Positions 14,975 to 27,844 are shown, numbered from the stretch's first letter. The stretch: DNA of 64,000 nt from Flaccisagitta enflata (GCA_965153355.1 OZ231126.1:105648001-105712000); one strand, 5' to 3'. Translations and numbers: made by a program. The notes: a model not told the origin generated them from the sequence alone.

Positions 14975-15580
14975 CTGCTTTTATCCCTTCCTTCCTTCCT
15001 TCCATCCTTCCTTTCTTCCTCCCTTCCTTCCTTCCTTCCTTCCTTCCTTGCTTCCTTGCTTCCTTGCTTCCTTCCTTCCTTGCTTCCTTCCTTGTTTGCT
15101 TACTTCCTTCCTTGTTTGCTTACTTCCTTCCTTGTTTACTCGCTTCCTTCCTTGTTTGCTCGCTTCTTTCCTTGCTTGCTTTCTTTCTTTCCTTGCTTGC
15201 TTCTTTCTTTCCTTGCTTGCTTCAGTCTTTCCTTGCTTTCTTTCTTTCCTTGCTTTTTTTCTTTCCTTCTTTGCTTGCTTGCTTTTTTCTTTCTTTCCTT
15301 CTTTGCTTGCTTGCTTTTTTCTTTCTTTCCTTCCTTGCTTCCTTGTTTCTTTCCTTGCTTGCTTCCTTGCTTGCTTCCTTGCTTCCTTGCTTCTTTACTT
15401 CCTTCTTTGCTTCTTTCCTTCCTTCCTTCCTTTCTTCCTTGTTTTTTTCCTTTTATTCTAATTTCTATCTTCCTTTCTTTCTTTCCTTCCTTCCCTTCAA
15501 TCCATCCTTTCTTTCTTTCCTCCCTTTCAATCCTTCCTCCCTTTCTTTCTTTCCTCCCTTTCTTTCCTTCGTATTTCTTA
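14975..15580. repeat. ~600-bp pure pyrimidine tract (TTCC/TTGC repeats)
   Basis: Almost uninterrupted ccttccttgctt-type sequence, open in several frames on both strands. It abuts the splice acceptor (tcttatcag, AG at 15583-15584) of the first recognised polymerase exon. The predicted Leu/Ser/Phe-rich ORFs are artefacts of composition. Confidence 0.9.
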
Positions 15581-15584
15581 TCAG

Positions 15585-18500
15585 TGCGCGGTCTTATTGA
15601 ACACGCGAGTTTATACAACATTCAATATACGGCTGCAGATGGAACACGGTACACAAAACCTCTATTGGACGGTCATCCAAGCATGGTGTTTAAACAAATT
15701 AACAACTGTATTGGATTAACCTTTAAATTCGCGTGTCCTTATTTCAATTGCGAGCATTGCAACCGTTCAGCGAGCGCGAATAAGGAGTCGAAGCTGAAAG
15801 GGGAAAAAAGAAGCTCATGTCCATTCCAACGAAGCGTAAAAGTGGTAGACGCGTATTTATTTACCAATTCAAGCATGGCCAACATGATCAACGACTTGCA
15901 CGTGATGAGAAAAAACACCAATATGCCCCTTCAAAAAACTTTCCCAAGAACCCACACTTACATGATGGACGAAGGTCATGACGAGAGTACGTTTGAGTTG
16001 GTTTGCGAAGGCAAAATGGAGTTTCCTTACGAACGTGTACACACCTGGTCGGACATGGAAGAAAGACAGATACCAACTAGAAGCGATTTTGCCAGCTCTT
16101 TGAGAGACTCGGACAGTTTATCCCCACAACAATATACAGAATTTTGCAATCTTTGGAGAAAATTGAAAATAAGAAATTTGGCGGATTTACTGAGAGTTTA
16201 CAATATTTTAGGTGAGAACCAATTAAGAAAAAAAACAAAACAAGGCCGGATACACCGCTAAAAATTAAATGGGGATGAATACACCTAATCCTCCTCATTC
16301 TTCTTTCTTTCTTTCTTTTTTTCCTTTCTCACTCCACCCCCCCTTCCCCCAACCCCCGCACACCTTTAAAACCACAGACGTGATGCTCACAATAGATTGT
16401 GTCCAATTTTTTTTTTATCAGATTTTTAAAATAACATCTGTCTGGCCGGGACACCTTTTTACCATCTCGAGCTTGGCCCTGAAAAGCAGTCTTTATCACT
16501 CTAAAAGCCCAGACAACCCAAGAGAACGTCTATTCATTAGACATCTTGATCAAGCCACATGGAATAGTTTCAAGGACTGTTTAACGGGAGGCTATAGCAC
16601 CGTTAACGCCAAGTTCGCATTCGCGGACTTTGGGTATATCAAAAGGCCAGACCCAACCACCCGCCAAGAGCCCACATTAACGGATATACCGCGCAGTATC
16701 CGATTTTCGAAAACATTCGATGCGAACAGGTGTTTGTTAGCAATAAGGCCTAGTTAAACATATGTATTTTTTTAAAAAGACATGACACACAAAAAAAGTA
16801 AGGCCGGATACTAGTCGCGGATGGTTGGCCAGAAACAGTAATTTGTTAACCACTCAAAATTAAAAAAAATGTAACAGACAGATGGACAGGCGGATCGACC
16901 TACCGACACGGCAAAAGTGTAGAACCGAGTGTCCACAACTAGACCTTATGGCTAACTTTCCTATGAATATCATATTTTTTAGCTTGTACGCTGGGACACT
17001 ATGTAAATATTTACTACCCTACCGAGACTTTGTGGCTCTCACAGAAGAAAATCCGACCATATTGTTCCGCGAAATGCAAGAGAATTTACTTGCTCACAAT
17101 TGGGAATATTTTACAAACTTGGCCACAACTCACCAGAAATCTTGCCTTGTGGAATGTGACATCGATTATGATAGGAATGTTGGTTTGGTAGCTGGAGTCG
17201 ATCTGAGCTTTTTTCCGCGCTTCCGAAAATCGAATTTCCAGTCCGTCACGAAACAGCAGGCGGAGAGAGCACGTGCTCTAAACCGCAAGTTGGACCGCGA
17301 ACCGCCCAAATTTGTGAGCGTGAATGTTTGCGGCCCGATATGAGAATTTATCGACGCACTCGCATACATGAATGTGATGCTCAGTCTTAGGGTCACTAGG
17401 GTCCAAAAAATCATATGTTTTACACAAGCGAATTTGTTTGGTCCTTATATCGAGTATCTTCAGTCCGTGAGGGGCCAAAGCCCATCTCCAATTCTTGGGA
17501 AGATGGTTAAATCAATCGGGTGAGATGACACACAATCAACCGACCAATTTTATGAATAAAACGATAAACAACGAACGAAACGCAACGCGCGTGACAGCAG
17601 ACATTTTGAGAGGTAGAAAAAAAAAAGAGAAAAAAAAGGTTGAAAGAAGATTAAGGATTCGATGAAATCGATAAACGCGACAAAAGAGCAACGATTTTGC
17701 GAAAGAAAGAAAAAGGACCCAAGGAAGAGACTATGATAAATTGGGACAGGATAGGACAATAGACAAGAAAAAAAATAATCGTTACCCGCTTAATCTACCT
17801 AATCTTAATCCACTTTTTTTTTAATCCACTTAAGAAACGCATTATGCGGAAAACTTCATCAAGCAGTGGAGACATACAAAAGGGTGAAAGTGTCAACCAA
17901 CGAACAAATGTTTGACAAATTGATATTAGATCATCGATTTTGTGATCTGCAAGTATTGTCTCCAAAAACATGCCTTGTGATTCTAGACGGGTTATGCATC
18001 AAAAACCACGCATCTCATCCCAGCATCAGCGCCAAGGTCCGTTTTTAATAGCTAATAAAATTGGAACATGTTTATAGTTGTTTAGTTGTTACATTCGGTC
18101 TATTTTTTCAGTTCTATAAAAAAAATCACAGGAGAGAGAGAGAGAGAGAGAGATTGAATTGAATCTCTCTCTCTCTCTCTCTCTCTCTGCCCGCGAGACA
18201 ATCATACTATAAAATTCTATTATTCCTAGGTTTATAGTAGTTCGAAGCTGCACATGTGGGAAGCACGCCAATATCTATGTGCCAGTCAGGTGTGTCAAAT
18301 ACGGGTGACGACTGAGTTTGAGACCATAACGCTGACGCAAGATGGGGCTGTTGATTTTAAAACGATCACCGTTTTCCTTTTTCCAAAATTCAATCGGCAA
18401 CCGTTTTTTTTCGCGATCGAAATCTAATGCAATGTCTGCACTCTCGTTCGCCAAGAAACAGATTTATCAACCAAAAAAGACCATTTTACTATTTTATTGC

Positions 18501-19878
18501 ATTTGATATGATTATTTCAGACACTTTTCTGTGAAGCTTAAAAAAGGATAGCAGCATTATAATGTAATAGGAATGCCCCAGTACACAAGGCAAAGGATGA
18601 AAAGTCAAAAACGTGATTACAACGTTATGCAAATTAGGGGCAAAACAGGGCTTTTAGAAAAAACGGAAGATGACAGAAATTTGAAAAAAGAAAAACGGTG
18701 GAGGCATACAAATGAGTAACCCCAAAATGCCCTAGCGTTATACTCTCAGGGATTAATGTTTTGCATATTGACACACCCGAATGTGCCAGGGACTGTCGTT
18801 ATCACGATGACGGCGCATCCAGATTAACCATTTCGGACACTGATAGGCAAGGATGACCAATACCAATACAATACCAATACAATATTACCACCAATTCACA
18901 AAACATATAATATAAATATACCTCTTTTTTTTAGTTTCACTACATCTACAGAACGGTCGCGCTCTAACATAGAAATGTCCGAGCTAAAAATGTTATTGGA
19001 TGAAAATAGCCAAGGAATACCATACACCCATTCATACCATGCCAAAAGATTTGCTGACATTTATCTCAAAACACATGGAATGGTTTTGGATTATTCATGT
19101 TTGGGGGAAGAGGTGAGCATTTTTTTTCAAATAATTTTTTTTAAAATTGTAACTCAAACACAAAAAATAATGTTATATTTTATTTAAAAAATAAAAAAAA
19201 ATTCCAATTTTTTTCTCAGAGCATCGTTTTTAAAATCCTGTGCAAAAATAATGAGCACGATAACAACACCAATGAAAACCCCGGTCTAAATGCCACGGCT
19301 ATCAAATTGAAATACCTTGCAAAAAAAAAACAAAGAACAACAAATACTTGCTCAAGGACGAATGCGCGGATGGCTTATTGAATAAAATCTACGGTGCCAG
19401 TCCAAAGTATGTCCCTTAATCTTTTTTTTGCAATACACATACAATTACTTAATGGATTTCCAAAAAAAACAATAACAAAATTTTTTTTCTCTCTTTTTTT
19501 TCTTCCCACCCTTCCACATAATAAAATAGGCAATACCTAATGACAACGTTACCAACCGAGGATCTATGTACTTTCCCTTACTTATCCAACCGAGACTCTA
19601 AAATACACGCTTTAAAGGCAAAAGGAACACCGGCCAAAGTTAAAAAAAACATGACATTGGCAGATTTTTCTGAAACAATTGTAAAAAAACAGAACCCTAG
19701 AAAAGTGAAAATTCATTCTATGCGTCGCACAAACTTTAAAATTTCTATTATCCGTACTGAAAAAAAGGTTCTTTCATCATTTAATTCAAAAGTTCTCTTC
19801 TCTGACGAATTCAAAACGGAACATGGCTACTTTTCCCTTCCGTTACATTTTAAAAGTCCGTTAGGTTTAATTGAATAG
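15585..19878 (+). pseudogene. Protein-primed-type family B DNA polymerase, split by introns, lightly broken
   Basis: Exons inferred from frame, borders and motifs: 15585-16211, 16378-16729, 16983-17519, 17835-18036, 18230-18289, ~18790-18846, 18935-19112, 19220-19406, 19530-19878 (stop TAG at 19876). The content follows DNA_pol_B_2 polymerases of Polinton/Maverick elements and related viruses: an exonuclease-region segment VKVVDAYLFTNSSM, a LADLLRVYNIL segment, motif A (DANS-LYAG, split by an intron), motif B as NALCGK (usually NALYGK), motif C (DTD-S, split at a possible GC-AG intron), and the C-terminal ALKAKG and SMRRTNF blocks. Most splice phases agree. Breaks: an in-frame TGA at 17341-17343 with good sequence after it; a one-base frame slip at an A10 tract (19321-19330); an unresolved phase between 18289 and 18846. 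No integrase, packaging ATPase or capsid gene was seen in the window, and the 5' end is unknown. Confidence 0.75.
18131..18188. repeat. (GA)n/(CT)n microsatellite pair
   Basis: gagaga run followed by a ctctct run, forming a potential hairpin inside a polymerase intron. Confidence 0.9.
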
Positions 19879-20013
19879 CCATACTTTTTTTTAGAGCGTT
19901 ACAATATATTGTTTCTTTGTTTGTTGTTACCGCTTGCCGCTTTTTCCACATTCTTTTTTTATTAGAGTTAAAGATAAAAAAAAATTTCAAAACTATTTCC
20001 ACTATATCCCAAA

Positions 20014-22803
20014 ATGAGTGATTATACCCCAAAGGGGTACTACGATAGTCCCACGGACAATCGAGGTCTGAGAGTTGCTTTCGAAAAGGTAATATTTCAA
20101 TTTTTTTAACTATTTTTACTAAAAATGTAGAAAAATTAACAAAAACTAACATTTATATTACATTTTGCATGTATTTTATTATAATCTATTCTATTCTATT
20201 TTGTCTCATATAACTACATTACATCAATATTTCAATTTCTCTCTCTCTTTCTTTCTTTGCATCCGCCCTCGTTTCTCCCATAAATTGCACTCACCCCCCC
20301 CCTTCTGCCGTCCTGTTCCATACCAATACAAATTTTCTTTCCCCCTCACACATTGTCCCGACTTTCCCCCCCCCTTATTCGGGGGTGTAACAAACATGTA
20401 TCATCACAGTTTTCCATTGTGACACCAACACCTGAGGAAGTCAGTGTGGAACTTTACAAAGTAAATATAAGACAAACACTCGTATCATAGTATCTATCAA
20501 CACGCCGCATCTCGTTTCAATATAGTCATACTGTTTATACCGCCACCCCCACAATCCCATCCCAACCCCCCCCCTTCCCACCTCCTCCCCAGGTCGATCA
20601 ACGACGTCTTCCAAGTTTTTGGGTTTCGGGGTTTTCATCCGAGGATGGAATTCTTCTCCTACGGACAAACTTGGTCCAATTTTTAGATTTAGTCCAATGC
20701 GGCATTTTCGCAAAGGTGCGCTAACAACATGAATTTCTCACCCTATATCTTAACATCACACCAAATCACACACTCATAAAAAAAAAATCAGACTGTTGTT
20801 TTCACATCCTTTCTTGTTTCCCTCTCTTTCTTTTCAATCATCACAGCTGAACTACGTTTGCAACATCTTCAACGAAACCTTTGCCGAAAGCAAACCCGAA
20901 GTTTTCGATTCGATTCCGCAAGAAACCAGAGACCAGCTCCAGGAATACCTGGTCGGACCGACATGGATCAAACCAACACCTTTCGGCTTCTCCGTCGAAG
21001 TCAAAGACTCGAGCGAGATGCCGGGACCAGTGGAGATGAAGAAAAGACTCTACCCTTCGGGTATTTGAACTTCCTAAAATCAATAATTTTATCTATCTAT
21101 CTATCTATGTATCTGTTTATCTATCAATCTGTCTATCTGTCAATCTATCTTATTTTCTTTAAAAACCTCACATAAATTGTCTATCTATCTTTATATCTGT
21201 CTATCTTTCTATGAAATTTTTCCATCAATCTATCTATCTATCTATCTACGCCAATCCCACTTTCATCTACAGGTGGCTACGTCAACTTTCGCCGAGTGGG
21301 AAGACCAACCGACGATGGGAAAGTCAAATACCTTCCAACACACGACGAACGTAAGTATAACACGCGACAAAATAAATATAAACCGACCAAACATACAAAC
21401 CATTTAAACCCCTTCCACAAATCGTTTATTTGCGCGCTTTAAAAAAAAAACACTTTTTTTACATATGCTTTATTTCACTTTTTTCTTTCCTACTCTCGCG
21501 TACAGACAACGAGGCTAGATGAACGGGGTTCTGCCTGTCAACCAACCAGCTTATAAAGTTGGTGGAAGGACTCTTTCTCGAACCAATTCCGGGCAGGGCC
21601 ACGCGACGCGACTACGTCCTCAAAGAGCTGGAAACGGGAAAAGTCGGTCTCAAGATGGTAGGTGCCCATACAACTTCCAACTTTACTGTACAATTCACTG
21701 CTTTTAAAATTGTTAAGAGATTATTGATAAAAAAAAAAAAAAAGCCCGTGTGTCCAATCCTATGCACAACCTAACTTAAGGGTAAAACATCTTTAACAGA
21801 CAACCGCCGACCAAACCAAAGAGAAACCATCGGCAAACGATCCATTTGCCGAAGCAGAACGTCTGGAGGTTTACACCATGCACAAGGACACGCCCAAGGA
21901 CAAAGACTCTGAAGAGTTGTCCAAAGTCAACCTCTTCCAGGTAGATATCAGACATATTTCCATCACCAACTGACAGACAAACCAATACATCGAAAGGCAA
22001 AGCCACGTGTCTCATTTATCTACCCTACTTTTAATGCCGCCAAAATCTTATTATATTTGCCCTCACCCTCACCCCCCCCCTCAATGATATTTTTTAATAT
22101 GCACTTTATTAGTGCATGTTAAAAAATAGCTACGAGGATCACGTCGAAAAGTGTTCAAAGGAAAAGGGGACGTGTAAGACATGTGAACTGGACATGACCG
22201 TTCTAGACACCTGGAATGAAATGCATAGAGGGTCCACTGTTCTGAGCCAAAATCATGGCAAAACTGTCAGAACCATCATCGACGAAAACGGATGGGTGAC
22301 AGACAAAGACAATGGTGATTTTTTTTCTCCCATTTTGATAAGTGTAAATTCATAGCAGTGAACTGTAAAAAAAAAGAGAAAGCCAATATAATTTTCTCTC
22401 TATTTCTCATATGCACGTACTGTAGATGATTAACCAGTGTTTTTTTTCCCAAAAATCAATTGTTTTGCATGTTACCCTGGTGAATTAACCATTCATCCAA
22501 TCATTCATTCATTCAATCAACCATTCATTCAATCATCCATTCAATCAACCATTCATTTATACAGTTATCGACTCCTGTCTTAAACATTTTGTCCCAATCC
22601 CTGCCCCCTTTCTCCTCCCCTACCCCACCCAACCACCGCATTACCCCTCAAAACCCAAAACAACAGGAAACCCAACGCCAAGAGCTGGAACGTCGACGAA
22701 ATACGGCGTCATCAAGAGAGCCTTCACGGCCCAGGAAATCTTGGAAAGGGAGAAAAAGCGGCGCGTTAAACAAGCCGATTTATCAACCAACCAACAAGAG
22801 TAG
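20014..22803 (+). CDS. Nine-exon gene of unknown function with one in-frame TGA
   Basis: Start ATG at 20014, 136 bp after the polymerase stop. Exons 20014-20088, 20410-20460, 20593-20715, 20847-21060, 21273-21350, 21506-21657, 21800-21940, 22113-22314, 22667-22803 (TAG). All eight junctions have GT-AG borders and agree in phase, giving about 390 codons. The one exception is a TGA at 21520-21522 in exon 6, with open, plausible sequence on both sides. I do not recognise the family. The protein begins MSDYTPKGYYDSPTDNRG and is acidic to mixed in the middle. It has four cysteines in exon 8 (spacing C-x5-C-x2-C after an earlier Cys), which could bind metal, and ends in a very basic helix (KKRRVKQAD). 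No signal peptide or membrane segment is seen. The TGA may be a nonsense mutation, in which case this is a young pseudogene. Confidence 0.65.
21087..21250. repeat. (CTAT)n microsatellite in intron
   Basis: Two blocks of ctatctat between exons 4 and 5 of the unknown gene, separated by about 50 bp. Confidence 0.9.
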
Positions 22804-24148
22804 ATAAAAAAAACACATGGGAGTAAGGGCCTCTATTCTTATTTACTTTCCTTCTTTCTCTGTTGTGTTATGTTTTCTGTTGTGTTTCAACTAGCTTTGT
22901 TTTTCCCTTACTACACCTTGTCTTATCTTGTTGAAATTTTTGATTTTACATCCAATTATCTCATAGTATTTCCACAAATTTATTTGTTTTTTATCTATTG
23001 TTTTTATTTTGTTGTGTTGTTTTATTTTTGATAATTTTCTTTGTTGTTTTGTTTTAGTTTTGACTAGTTTTGTTTTGCTTTGTTTTTTTATATTGTCTTT
23101 GATTATGTTATATCCCACCTTTGATACTCATTTTACCTTCTTCTAACCCAATTTTTTTTCTATGACAATTGTTATTCCCTCCCACCCCCGCCCCAAATCC
23201 TTCTTTGTCCCCACCCCTCCCTCCAAATGCCCACCTTGCTCTCGCCCCATGTGTTAACTCTACAATTTGAATCGTCAAACCACGCGAAGAAACAAAGAAA
23301 ACACGAATTCGGAATTTATATATTATCTTTATAATCATTCTGACTGTCTTATCTATGCTTTTGGCCTATCACCATCGTTTCTACTTTAACCCGTATAAAA
23401 TGACATAACGCGTGGTACATAAAAAGTGTCCACGAATAAAAATGCACAGTCAATTTGCAATCTTCATTTCTTGTAAATGAACCTTGAACCAATTAATTAA
23501 CCAATCAATCAATCAATCGATCAATTAATCAATCAAATGCCGCTGAACTTGTATTGTACAGAATTATCCAAATTGTGTAATCGTGATGATTTTATTTTTT
23601 ATACCTCCGTGGTTACTTGCTTAACAATGTTTTTTTTCCAAATCCCCAATCCTTCCCCCCCCCCTTTCCTTTTCCCTTGCCCGCCGAATTTGTTTTCGCT
23701 ATTTTTTTTTCTTGACAAAACTTCATACATGTATTTCTCTCATGTGCTTAATGTGATTCCACGTTCGTCAAACTTATCGTTATATAAATGCGTTATGAAT
23801 AAAAATAAATCAATTAAACCAAAAAAAACCTCTTACAAATTATTAAGCCTTTTTAATGGATAGAAAATAAAACTAAAAACTTCATAGAGGGAGCTAATCG
23901 TACACTGTCACCAACAAACAAAAGAAATTTGGATTTTCGATTAGGCTGCAACAGCCAAATTAGGTCTCAGCTCAACTAAGAACTCAACTAAGAGTTTTCA
24001 AAGTCCATTAATTAGTCAGCAAGTCATGAATATAAATAAAAGAAAAAATGATGACCAAGGAGGAATTTTTGAGGTTTAAAAAACGATGTATGCAGGCAGC
24101 AAAAGTTTGCAGGTATGTTTGACAATCAATAGATCAACCTATATCACT
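22804..24148. other. Intergenic, no gene seen
   Basis: AT-rich DNA downstream of the nine-exon gene, including a TTGTTTTG-rich stretch (22870-23100), C-rich tracts near 23170-23240 and 23655, and an (aatc)n run near 23495-23540. No convincing exon found. Confidence 0.45.
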
Positions 24149-24765
24149 GTAGATTTTGAAAACCGCCAGGATGACTTTTAAATTGCTGTACCATTTTCTT
24201 TTTATTTTAACACAGTATTCAAATGTTGAAACCAAAAATGCAGTCATTTAAAAAAAAAATTCATCTTGCCCTTTTCAGAAAAAAACAATAATAATTTCTT
24301 TTCAATATTTCACATACAAAATTTACTAAGCAAGTTTAAAATATTCTTTAACAGCATATTTAAATTTCTAATGTAATTTCCTTTCATTTGATAGGTCGCG
24401 TTGTATATCTTAATAAAAAAAAATAAAAATTTTATTATATTACTATTTTTAGCAATAGCTAAAAAAAATAATTTATTTCTAACAAAATATATATATATGA
24501 CGACCTATCAAATGAAAGGGGATAACATCAAAAATTCAAATATGATATAAAAAAACCTATTTTACTTAATTGATAAATGTTTTCTAAAAAAAAAACAAAA
24601 TATAAAAAATGCCAATTTTAAAATTTTTTAAAAAGGGCTACACAAAATATTTTTTTAAGACCCAAATCATAATTCATACATATGGAAACTACTAAACTAC
24701 AGAAAAAAAATTTTCAGTTATCTAAAAAAAAATCAACCTGACGGTTTTTGGAATGCACAGTGTCC
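24149..24765. mobile_element. Foldback MITE, AT-rich
   Basis: The left end tatcactgtagattttgaaaaccgccagg is mirrored, with mismatches, by cctgacggtttttggaatgcacagtgtcc at 24738-24766. The centre contains an exact inverted pair, cctttcatttgataggtcg (24380-24398) and cgacctatcaaatgaaagg (24500-24518). No coding capacity. No clear target duplication, so the superfamily is left open. It lies upstream of the membrane-protein exon at 25283. Confidence 0.65.
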
Positions 24766-24868
24766 ATTCATACTAACACAAAACTGTTATCAAGACGTAA
24801 ATTACACTTACACATACAACCACTGTATTGTTAACAATTCCTACAAATGTACAAACGAATAACAGACA

Positions 24869-25232
24869 TAGAAACAGCGACACAGAAACAGACATAGAGA
24901 CAGAGACACAGAAACAGACATAGAGACAGAAAGACATAGAAAAAGACATAGAGACATAGAGACAAAGAAACAGACATAGAAACATAGAGACATAGAGACA
25001 AAGAGACAAAGAGACATAGAGACATAGAGACAAAGAGACATTGAGACAGACAAAGACAGACAGACAGACAATCAGACAGACAAAGACAGACAGACAAAGA
25101 CAGAAAGACAGACGAAGACAAATAAAGACAGATAAAAACAGACAAAGACAGACAAAGACAGACAAAGACTGACAAAGACAGACAAAGACAGACAAAGACT
25201 GACAAAGACAGACAAAGACTGACAAAAAAAGA
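24869..25232. repeat. (GACA)n-type microsatellite
   Basis: Long imperfect agacagacaaag/gacatagaga tract. The Cys/Leu/Ser-rich ORFs on the minus strand are artefacts. Confidence 0.9.
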
Positions 25233-27844
25233 AATGTACAAAAACATCTAAAAAAGTTTTTTTTCTTCTCTTCTTAAAAAAGACACGATCCCGGCAATCG
25301 GTATTCCTTGTGCGTCAAGCCCGTCGTCAAGGACGTCTGTATTTTGTCCGTCTTGGAAGGATGGGACGCCCGCGACGCGGAAGTCGTCACGCCCGCTCCA
25401 ACAAAGGCCGTCATTTGGGAAGAAAACTTCCTGGCGACCGAGGCGTCGAACGAGAAGCCGACGACGACGATGATGACAACGACGATGATATCGACGACTA
25501 CCACCACGACTAACAGCAGTTGGTGGAAGGATGCCGTCAACCACATCCCGAAGATTCTGCGCCTAATCTCGACGATGAGACCTCCCACGACGACGACGAC
25601 AACCACGCTCTCACCGGAAGCCAGACGAAACTTGCCGTGGCCGCCGGCTAACGCGCTTCCGTTCAGCCGCCGATTTCCGGCAAACGTCCAACCTCCCGTC
25701 GACGCCGCCGCGGCGCAAAATATCGACGGCGACGCCGATAATGGTTCTGGTGGTAGCGCCAACGCGGCGTCAATTATTTCGCCGCCATCTTCTAATATCA
25801 ACGCCGACGACGGCGTTGTTGGAAGACGCGACGACGCCGACACAATCCCGAAGACAATGGACGTCGTCGTCGCCACGCCTCTTCCGCAGACCAACGATGA
25901 TCCGGCCCCGGCGGTTAAAGTAGAACCGATCTACGTCGTCGCGAGTCCGACCTCTCCGTCTCTTCCTCCTCCTAGAGACGAACGACCGCCGGAAGTCGAA
26001 CAGGAACCGGTCGTCAAGACGGAGCCGATTGACGCCGACGAGGCGCCAATTATTTCACCCGCGTCCTCTAATGCTCACGTCGGGGCACAAGACGACGGCA
26101 TGGTCTCGACGGAGGAAATTATTTCTCCTCCATTTTCAGACGTAAACGTCGACGAACTCGAATTTGGATTCAATTCTGTCAACGCCAACGACTTCTCGCC
26201 GCCCACCGCTTCGACGCCGCTTCAACGTCGTTTCGACGCCGCTTCTTCCGGCGCTTCAACGCCATCCTCTAACAATGTCCGCGCGGAAGAGGGCAACGCC
26301 GACGACTTCTCGCTGGCGACTATTTCAACGCCATCCTCTAGCAGTGTCCACGCGGAGGAAAATTCTGTCAATTCCACGGAAGTCACGTTACATACTTCCA
26401 CGTCATTGCCGACGACCACGTCGAGCAGCATCGCCGCTGAAAGAGTGTTGGAAGTGCCAACAACTTCGTCAAGCGGCGTCAATTGTCTAGACGCCGTTCC
26501 AGTTAGAGCGCCGTCAAGCGTAACGACCGCGCGAACGCCGTCTCTCTCTCAACTCGGAAGGCCGCAACAACGCCTACGACGACGCCGAAGTCTTCGACGT
26601 CGAAGATACTCGACGCAATTCGACCCAAGGTGGAAGCGGAAGCAAAGTCGAAGTCGCCGCCACTCATCCCAACTTCCACGTCGGAGGCGCTACCGACGAC
26701 TTCCGGTCCCACCGTCGCTTCCATGGTCGCGCATTTGGGCACGATCGTCACTCTGTGGTATGTATGAAATTGTGGAAAAACAATTACTTGCATCAAACAA
26801 AGATTGAATACCCAAATTTGAAAAAAAATATAAGATTAAGAATTCTTTTTCTGTCTCTATTCTGTATCAGTATTCTTGGAACCATCATCCTGTTGCTGAT
26901 TCTCGCTCTTGCCGCCATGTATCATAGGATGAGGCGCAGAATGGGCGGGCGCATCACACGTCGTGATGACAACAGAGAGGCAGAGGTATTTGTAGTCCCA
27001 TTATGATACCGCTAGCAATTATTCTATCAAAAAAATGTATCCTTAAATAAAGAAAAAAAATAAAACCATAACCAAATAATCGATATTAACCCCCCCTAAA
27101 AAAAAATCTACAGATTCCTATGAGAGACTTCCTACAACGACGCACAAGACGCGATCTCATCGAGAATCGAGCGGATCGGGTGCCCATGTCGGTAGACAAT
27201 CCCAATTTCAGAATGGAATTGTTCCACGATACATCAACCCATCCACCTTACCCCAGCAACAACAACAACAGAAACAAATCGGACAACGACAACGACATTA
27301 CAACACCAAAGACGATCAACAACGACGTTACCACACCAAAAACCATCATAACCGCAGACATTCACAACACAGACAACATGAACGACACTGACAACACTGA
27401 CAACACTGACAACAATAACAACAACGACAATAACGAAAGCATCGATATGGCAGGTAACAGTAATGCAAACAAAAAGCACGCAGACGCTAACAGCTTACCA
27501 CCTAATTGGTGTTACAATGAAAAGCACAACAACAACACTAACAACATTAACAACCTGCAATGCAACACTATTAACAATAACAACAATCAAGGACAAAGGG
27601 CTAACAGTTACGACACTGTTGTAAGCGAAAGTTGGAGCCACGAAGAATGGGACGACAATTCAGAATCCTACAGAGACAATGGGCACTACATAGACAATTT
27701 CAAAGGTAGCCAAAATAACATGACAGATGAGGAAAGTCTACAATATCCAGAGGACAACAACAATGTAAACAACACCAATGAGCCATTAGACAACAAAAAT
27801 GAAAAAAGAAAGGAAATGAACAACAATCTGGCCAAGATTAAAAA

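Noticed and set aside
14970-15600. Several overlapping Leu/Ser/Phe-rich ORFs and a Lys/Glu-rich ORF on the other strand
   Set aside because: They follow the TTCC/TTGC repeat; no domain, start context or splice logic supports them.
17341-21522. A variant genetic code with TGA as a sense codon
   Set aside because: The CULT exon and the membrane-protein gene end at TGA, and ATP5F1A has no internal TGA; CpG decay explains the two cases better.
24773-25247. Cys/Leu/Ser-rich minus-strand ORFs
   Set aside because: Translations of the GACA microsatellite.
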